Below are positions 5,955 through 10,254 of a stretch of 10,254 nucleotides of DNA, piece by piece. Position 1 is the first letter of the stretch. Every line of letters begins with the position of its first letter. The notes under the pieces were generated by a model that saw only the letters and a program-made list of their open reading frames with translations, was not told where the DNA came from and made no database searches. The DNA lies in assembly GCA_039927815.1 (NCBI GenBank), contig JBDSUJ010000009.1, positions 1-10,254 on the forward strand, given 5' to 3'. This DNA is from Croceibacterium_A sp039927815 (GTDB taxonomy: Bacteria; Pseudomonadota; Alphaproteobacteria; Sphingomonadales; Sphingomonadaceae). Both the position numbers and the translations under genes were made by a program.

Positions 5955-7055
5955 CTATTTCATCAGTCCTGCCGCACGCAGCGCATCCTCGATCACCTTC
6001 GTGATGGCGTCGTTGGCGGGGGTCGGGGACGCTTCCGCCGCACGCGGGAGCGGCGCTGTCCGTCCCAAAGCAGGGGACGACTGCGATACCGGATCGGGGG
6101 CCAATTCATTCCGGTCCGGGGTCCGGCGCTGGCCGAGCAGACCCCACGTCCGGGCGCTGTGGACGGTCGATGAAATCCCGACCTCGAGCATGAACGCGCC
6201 GGCCTTGCCGCACGCGCATTCGCCGCTGGTGTCCAGCGGCGTGCCATGGCCCATGCCGGTCACCTCGTATTCTTCAACTCTCAGCGTTCCGCCGGCATCG
6301 CGCCACGCGCGGTGGGGGTATCCGTCGACCCGCTGATCTTCCGCCACGGTACCCGCCAGACCGTGGACCTCCTTCCACTGTTCGACGATCGCGTCGGCGT
6401 TGGACGGGTTGACCACGGTGTCGGCGGTACCATGCCAGATCGAGACCGTCGGCCACGGGCCGTCATGCGGTGAGGTCGACTTGATCGGCTTGCCGCGCGA
6501 GGGCGAGCGCATCTGCTGGAATGCCTCCTGCATGCTCGCGGCGGCGCCGTGCGGCAGTCCGGCGAGGATCGCACCTCCTGCAAACAATTCGGGATAACTC
6601 GCCAGCATGACCGAAGTCATCGCGCCCCCCGCCGAAAGCCCGGTGATATACACGCGATCCCGGTCCACGCCGTGGTGCTCGATCATGGTCCCGATCATCT
6701 GCGCGATCGACAGCGCTTCGCCGGCTCCGCGCCGCGTGTCGCCGGGCTCAAACCAGTTGAAGCACATATTCGGATTGTTCGCCCGCCGCTGCTCAGGGAA
6801 CAGCGCGGCGAAACCGAACGCCTCGCCCAGCTGGGACCAGCCGCTTCCGCTGTCGTAGCCATCGGCCGTCTGCGTGCAGCCGTGCAGGACCACGACGAGC
6901 GGTAACCGCTCGGTGGGCTCGCTCGTCGGAACGAACGTCCACGCGTCGAGCGCGCCCGGATTGGTGCCGAATTCGGCCAGCCGGGTCAGGCGCGCGGTTG
7001 AGCCGGAGGCGCGAAAGGGCCCCCCGAGGGGTAATGAGGACATCGGTAAGTGCAT
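5955..7055 (-). CDS. PHB depolymerase family esterase (LpqC/PF10503-type)
   Basis: This 366-residue alpha/beta hydrolase belongs to the PHB-depolymerase-family esterases, which attack poly(3-hydroxybutyrate), its oligomers or other esters. It shows LHGC with TQTADGYD (57-68), the GSGWS and FPEQRRANNPNMCFNWF blocks (about 70-102), the nucleophile elbow GLSAGG (Ser141), probable Asp212 (HGTADTVVNP) and His270 (GMGHGTPL). No signal peptide is present, so it is probably intracellular, unlike secreted depolymerases. The catalytic domain ends near 305; the last 60 residues are a Pro/Ala-rich linker plus a short helix (VIEDALRAAGLMK). The start at 7055 has only a weak GGA-type site ahead; Met5 at 7043 is a possible alternative. 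The gap upstream contains TGC-rich repeats resembling a PhaR operator, supporting a link to PHA metabolism. Feruloyl- or acetylxylan-esterase activity cannot be excluded. Confidence 0.88.
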   Translation of the reverse strand: MHLPMSSLPLGGPFRASGSTARLTRLAEFGTNPGALDAWTFVPTSEPTERLPLVVVLHGCTQTADGYDSGSGWSQLGEAFGFAALFPEQRRANNPNMCFNWFEPGDTRRGAGEALSIAQMIGTMIEHHGVDRDRVYITGLSAGGAMTSVMLASYPELFAGGAILAGLPHGAAASMQEAFQQMRSPSRGKPIKSTSPHDGPWPTVSIWHGTADTVVNPSNADAIVEQWKEVHGLAGTVAEDQRVDGYPHRAWRDAGGTLRVEEYEVTGMGHGTPLDTSGECACGKAGAFMLEVGISSTVHSARTWGLLGQRRTPDRNELAPDPVSQSSPALGRTAPLPRAAEASPTPANDAITKVIEDALRAAGLMK

Positions 7056-7113
7056 GATCGTTCCATCCGCCTACGGCCAGGATAGCGCTAAAACGCACGC
7101 TCGGGCACATTGG

Positions 7114-7130
7114 TTGCTGCAATGCAGCAA
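7114..7130. promoter_or_regulatory. Candidate PhaR operator: TTGCTGCA-A-TGCAGCAA
   Basis: This perfect 8-base inverted repeat around one base lies 59-75 bases upstream of the esterase start on the minus strand. PhaR, the repressor of phasin and other PHA genes in alphaproteobacteria such as Paracoccus denitrificans and Rhodobacter sphaeroides, binds TGC-rich sequences of the CTGC...GCAG type, and this site fits that description. The site sits where a repressor of the esterase promoter would act. The match is from memory of the motif, not from a search. Confidence 0.55.
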
Positions 7131-7136
7131 TTAATT

Positions 7137-7158
7137 TTGCACTGCAGCATGAATGCAA
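7137..7158. promoter_or_regulatory. Second TGC-rich element: TTGCA...CTGCAG...TGCAA
   Basis: TTGCA at 7137-7141 and TGCAA at 7154-7158 form an imperfectly filled inverted repeat enclosing the palindrome CTGCAG (7142-7147). TGCAGCA at 7143-7149 repeats the same word at 7123-7129, exactly 20 bases away, about two helical turns, so both copies would face the same side of the DNA. An AATTAATT palindrome (7129-7136) separates the elements. Paired TGC-rich sites are what PhaR is known to use at phasin promoters. The rest of 7056-7193 shows no gene and no convincing -35/-10 pair. Confidence 0.45.
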
Positions 7159-7193
7159 CGTTCCTGCAGCCGTGGGAGCGCGTTCGGTCCGCG

Positions 7194-8849
7194 TCAGGCG
7201 TGGGGTGGCAGCAGCACGCCCCCGGTTCGCATCGGCTGCACGTCCTGGCGGAAGGTCGCCAGATACCCGGTCGCGGCGTTAATAAAGCCGGGACCTGCGC
7301 GGCGAGCGAGTTCTTCGGCCGGGACATCGAGGTCGATCGAGCGGTTGGCGACGCTGATGCGCACGCTGTCGCCGTCGCGCACTTTGCCGATCGGGCCGCC
7401 GATCGCGGCTTCGGGCGCGACTTCGGCCACGGTCAGCCCTTTGAGGCACAGGCCCGACAGCTGGCCGTCGGTCACGAACGCGGTGGTTTTCGCCAGCCCG
7501 GCGGCGTCGAGCGCGAACAGAACGACACTGGCCGATCCGCCCATTGCCGGCCCACCCTTGAGACCCTGGTTGCGTGCCACCACCACGTCGCCGGGTTTGA
7601 CAACCCCCTCGGCTATCGCGTCCATGCACGTCGCCACATCCTCGAACACCCGCGCCGGTCCCTCGAATTCCTCCGGGCGCGAGCCGTCGCGAATGCCGAG
7701 CCGGACGACTGCGGTATCGGCGAAGGTGCCAGACAGGATGGCGATGGCGGGCTCTTTGCCGATCGGATCGTCAACCGGGCGGATGATATCGGGGCCCGGG
7801 ATAGCGTATTCGGCGAGATTGTCCGCCAGGGTGTGCCCGGTGCAGGTCATCGCCGAGGTGTCGATCAAGTCGGCCAGGCGCTTGAGCACCGCGCGCGCGC
7901 CGCCGGCATCCTCGAACCCCTCGATCCGCACCGCGCCGGTCGGGCGTACGGCGGCGAGCACTGGGACGTGGCTCATCTCTTCCCACATGGCGAAGATATC
8001 GAGCCCGCTTTCGGCTTCTATCGCGGTCGCCTGGAGGTGCTTGATCGCGTTGATCGAGCCCGACACTGCCAGGACCGTGGCGATGGCGTTGCGAAACGCG
8101 CCTTCAGTCAGAATCTGGCGCGGTTTGAGATCCTCGTCGACCATTGCGACGATCCGGCGCGCGGCGGCGCGGGCGTTGGCCTGCATCTTGGGCCCGTTGG
8201 CGCGCACCGGGGCGTGGCCGGGGAGCGCCATGCCGAGCGCCTCGACCACGCAGTGCATCGTATTGGCGGTTGCCATGCCGGCGCACACACCCGGGCCCAT
8301 AATCGCGTTTTCGGCCAGGTCCGCCACCGGAAACCTCGGCACCGCGCCGAACCGTTCGCCCACCGCGCTCGACCACACGTCCTCGACATCGACCGGCTGT
8401 CCGTCGATTTCGCCGGCGGGCTGATAGCCGCCGATGACCAGGATCGTCGGAATATTGAGCCGCGCCGCCGCCATCAGGTGCCCCGGCGGGGTCTTGTCGC
8501 AACTGGTCAGGCAGATCATCCCGTCGAGCAGCGCGGCTTCGACCTGCACTTCGATGTCGTTGGCGATAATGTCGCGGCCAGCCAGGATATAGCTGCCCTT
8601 CTTGGCCGCCCCGGTGATGAAGTCGGATGGCGCCGCGGTCCGCACTTCGAACGGCACACCCCCGGCCGCGCGAATCTCTTCCTTCACGATCTTGGCGATC
8701 CCGTCGAGGTGGGCGTAGCAGATCGCCAGCTCGCTAGAAGAATTGACCACCGCAATTTTGGGCTTGAGCATGTCTTCGGCCGACAGCCCCAGTGCTTTCC
8801 AGTTGGCTCGGCGCCCGGGGGTATTCGCGGCAAGGCTGCGCAAGATCAT
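7194..8849 (-). CDS. IlvD/Edd family dehydratase, divergent subgroup
   Basis: This 551-residue protein is a usual length for the iron-sulfur, Mg-dependent dehydratases that include dihydroxy-acid dehydratase (branched-chain amino-acid synthesis), 6-phosphogluconate dehydratase and sugar-acid dehydratases. Cluster-ligand cysteines are in the expected places: Cys44 (AICYAHL), Cys117 (TSCDKTPPG) and Cys189 (GPGVCAGMATAN). Lys119 corresponds to the carbamylated Mg-ligand Lys. The C-terminal signature reads TDGQLSG (460-466) with the catalytic Ser465, but has Gln where the family normally has Arg; GGPAMGG (432-438) replaces the usual GGPGM form. The FITGAAKKGSYILAGRDIIAND region (about 77-98) also departs from classical IlvD. 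I therefore call the family, not the substrate; a sugar-acid or other hydroxy-acid dehydratase is as likely as IlvD. A GGGAAA site precedes ATG 8849. The gene stands alone, 138 bases upstream of the esterase on the same strand and divergent from the ABC-F gene. Confidence 0.88.
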   Translation of the reverse strand: MILRSLAANTPGRRANWKALGLSAEDMLKPKIAVVNSSSELAICYAHLDGIAKIVKEEIRAAGGVPFEVRTAAPSDFITGAAKKGSYILAGRDIIANDIEVQVEAALLDGMICLTSCDKTPPGHLMAAARLNIPTILVIGGYQPAGEIDGQPVDVEDVWSSAVGERFGAVPRFPVADLAENAIMGPGVCAGMATANTMHCVVEALGMALPGHAPVRANGPKMQANARAAARRIVAMVDEDLKPRQILTEGAFRNAIATVLAVSGSINAIKHLQATAIEAESGLDIFAMWEEMSHVPVLAAVRPTGAVRIEGFEDAGGARAVLKRLADLIDTSAMTCTGHTLADNLAEYAIPGPDIIRPVDDPIGKEPAIAILSGTFADTAVVRLGIRDGSRPEEFEGPARVFEDVATCMDAIAEGVVKPGDVVVARNQGLKGGPAMGGSASVVLFALDAAGLAKTTAFVTDGQLSGLCLKGLTVAEVAPEAAIGGPIGKVRDGDSVRISVANRSIDLDVPAEELARRAGPGFINAATGYLATFRQDVQPMRTGGVLLPPHA

Positions 8850-8922
8850 GACATCGTTTCCCGGTTATTATCGTTGGCGCGAGCTAAGACCCCACCGGGC
8901 ATCAAGTCCAGCGCTTCGCACC

Positions 8923-8931
8923 TGCAATAAT
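8923..8931 (+). promoter_or_regulatory. Candidate extended -10 element for the ABC-F gene (TGCAATAAT)
   Basis: TG-N-AATAAT matches the extended -10 consensus at all but one base and lies in the 128-base divergent gap (8850-8977). Transcription would begin near 8938, giving a leader of about 40 bases before ATG 8978. No good -35 is found at 17-18 bases upstream, which extended -10 promoters can tolerate. The same gap has GATAAT on the minus strand (8867-8872), but it is too close to the dehydratase start to leave room for its ribosome site. Confidence 0.3.
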
Positions 8932-8977
8932 TCAAGCGTTGGGCTATCGGGGCAAGGCTGCTAGGGGCCCGCCCGCC

Positions 8978-10254
8978 ATGATCACGATCAACAACGTCAC
9001 CGTGCGGCTGGGCGGCCACACTATTCTCGACCGGGCGACCGCGTCGATCCCGCCGGGCGCGCATGTCGGCCTGATCGGGCGCAATGGCGCGGGCAAGTCG
9101 ACGCTGATGAAAGTGCTGGTGGGGGAGCTCGAGCCCGATGAAGGCTCGGTCGAAATGCCGCGCCGCACCAAGCTCGGCTATATCGCGCAGGAAACCCCGA
9201 GCGGCTCGCAGACCCCGTTCGAGGCGGTGCTGGCGGCCGATACCGAACGCGATACGCTGATGGCAGAAGCGGAGCACTGCGCCGATCCGCACCGCCTCGG
9301 CGACATCCACGAACGTCTGTTGGCGATCGACGCCTACACCGCCGACGCGCGCGCCGCCCGCATCCTCATCGGGCTGGGCTTTGACGAGGCGATGCAGGGC
9401 CATCCGCTCGACAGCTTTTCAGGCGGGTGGAAAATGCGCGTGGCGCTGGCTGCGTTGCTGTTCTCCGCGCCCGACGTGCTCCTGCTCGACGAACCGTCGA
9501 ACCATCTCGACCTCGAAGCGACGCTGTGGCTCGAAAGCTTCCTCAAGGCCTATGCCGGGACGCTGATCGTGATCAGCCACGAACGCGACCTGCTCAACAA
9601 CGCGGTCGATACCATCGTCCATCTGCAGGGCGGCAAGCTGGCCATTTACCCCGGTGGTTACGACGCGTTCGAGACCCAGCGGGCGGAGCGCGCCAGCCAA
9701 CTGGCCGCGGCCAAAGCCTCGCAGGACGCCCAGCGCGCGCGTCTGCAAGACTACATTGCGCGCAATAGCGCTCGCGCCAGCACCGCCAAGCAGGCGCAGT
9801 CGCGCGCCAAGATGCTCGCGAAAATGCAGCCGATCGCCGCGCTGGCCGACGATCCGAGCCTCGCCTTCGACTTTCCGAGCCCAACCGAGCTTCGCCCGCC
9901 GCTGATTACGCTCGACATGGCCGCGGTCGGTTACGCCGCCGATACGCCGGTGCTGAGCCGCCTCAACTTGCGCATCGACCCCGACGACCGCATCGCGCTG
10001 CTCGGCCGCAATGGCAACGGCAAGACCACGCTCGCCCGCCTGCTCGCCGCCCAGCTTCCCGCCATGGCCGGTGAAATCCACGCGTCGGGGAAGATGAAGG
10101 TCGGTTATTTCACGCAGTATCAGGTCGAGGAATTGTCGGGCGACGACAGCCCGCTTGAGCATATGACCCGCGCGATGAAAGGCAAGACACCCGGCGCGGT
10201 TCGTGCCCAGCTCGGCCGCTTTGGTTTCTCGGGCGAGAAAGCGACGACCTTGGT
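8978..10254 (+). CDS. yheS: ABC-F family ATPase, YheS-like (partial, runs off the right edge)
   Basis: This cytoplasmic protein has two tandem ATP-binding cassettes and no membrane domain: an ABC-F ATPase, a class that acts at the ribosomal E site on stalled or problematic translation or, in some members, gives antibiotic resistance. The visible 425 residues contain Walker A GRNGAGKS (34-41), signature SFSGGW (146-151), Walker B with LLLDEPSNHLDL (168-179), switch His201, an inter-domain linker from about 225 to 305 rich in Ala/Gln/Arg with AKQAQSRAKML, and the second Walker A GRNGNGKT (343-350). The second signature and Walker B lie beyond the window; relatives are about 620-640 residues. 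Word-level resemblance (IPPG/INPG, GFSG...F, KQAQSR, DESP-like blocks) points to E. coli YheS rather than EttA or Uup, from memory. AGGGG at 8963-8967 lies 10 bases before the ATG. The serine in EPSNHLD, for the commoner Thr, is a mild variation. Confidence 0.9.
   Translation, partial: MITINNVTVRLGGHTILDRATASIPPGAHVGLIGRNGAGKSTLMKVLVGELEPDEGSVEMPRRTKLGYIAQETPSGSQTPFEAVLAADTERDTLMAEAEHCADPHRLGDIHERLLAIDAYTADARAARILIGLGFDEAMQGHPLDSFSGGWKMRVALAALLFSAPDVLLLDEPSNHLDLEATLWLESFLKAYAGTLIVISHERDLLNNAVDTIVHLQGGKLAIYPGGYDAFETQRAERASQLAAAKASQDAQRARLQDYIARNSARASTAKQAQSRAKMLAKMQPIAALADDPSLAFDFPSPTELRPPLITLDMAAVGYAADTPVLSRLNLRIDPDDRIALLGRNGNGKTTLARLLAAQLPAMAGEIHASGKMKVGYFTQYQVEELSGDDSPLEHMTRAMKGKTPGAVRAQLGRFGFSGEKATTL

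Noticed and set aside
8867..8872. GATAAT on the minus strand as a -10 for the dehydratase
   Set aside because: It is only 17 bases from the start codon, which would leave too short a leader to include the ribosome site, and no matching -35 is present.
7110..8930. A 606-codon open frame on the plus strand (and a 423-codon one at 7153-8424) opposite the dehydratase
   Set aside because: They are antisense shadows of the dehydratase caused by high GC and codon bias: rich in Arg, His, Ala and Gly, without a family motif or ribosome site. The minus-strand frame has clear IlvD/Edd motifs.
9419..10162. A 247-codon minus-strand open frame opposite the ABC-F gene
   Set aside because: It is the antisense shadow of the two ATPase cassettes; the plus strand has full Walker and signature motifs in frame.

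Overview
The window is high-GC DNA with short intergenic gaps. Its gene families (a lignostilbene-dioxygenase-like carotenoid oxygenase, an NTF2/SnoaL-like protein, a DUF6481 protein, a PHB-depolymerase-family esterase) fit an alphaproteobacterium, most likely a sphingomonad (Novosphingobium, Sphingobium or Erythrobacter type). This assignment is inferred from protein families and composition; no rRNA or other marker gene is present.

Left end (1-1956): the first 40 or so codons of a phosphoketolase (from 133) run directly, and out of frame, into the middle of a zinc alcohol dehydrogenase gene that has lost its first third. The join lies at about 243-252. The remaining dehydrogenase frame overlaps by 4 bases (ATGA) with an intact HSL-type alpha/beta hydrolase. 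This looks like an old dehydrogenase-esterase operon whose 5' end was replaced by the 5' end of a phosphoketolase gene through a deletion or rearrangement, unless the join is an assembly artefact.

Middle (1963-5527): a carotenoid-oxygenase-family gene on the minus strand is divergent from an NTF2/SnoaL-like gene, which is followed 51 bases later by an FAD-dependent oxidoreductase. Together with the esterase and dehydrogenase remains, this resembles an accessory catabolic neighbourhood for an aromatic, stilbene-like or terpenoid compound. The substrate cannot be read from the sequence.

Right part (5594-10254): a small Ala-rich charged DUF6481 protein; a PHB-depolymerase-family esterase on the minus strand; a divergent member of the IlvD/Edd dehydratase family on the minus strand; and a YheS-like ABC-F ATPase that runs off the right edge. 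The 138-base gap upstream of the esterase holds TGC-rich inverted and direct repeats that look like an operator for PhaR, the repressor of polyhydroxyalkanoate-granule genes. This would tie the esterase to PHA metabolism.

No tRNA, rRNA, CRISPR array, insertion sequence or convincing rho-independent terminator was seen. The convergent gene pairs at 1956/1963 and 5947/5955 are only 6-7 bases apart. The most notable points are the phosphoketolase/dehydrogenase chimeric junction, the PhaR-like operator, and the atypical motifs in the dehydratase and the carotenoid oxygenase.
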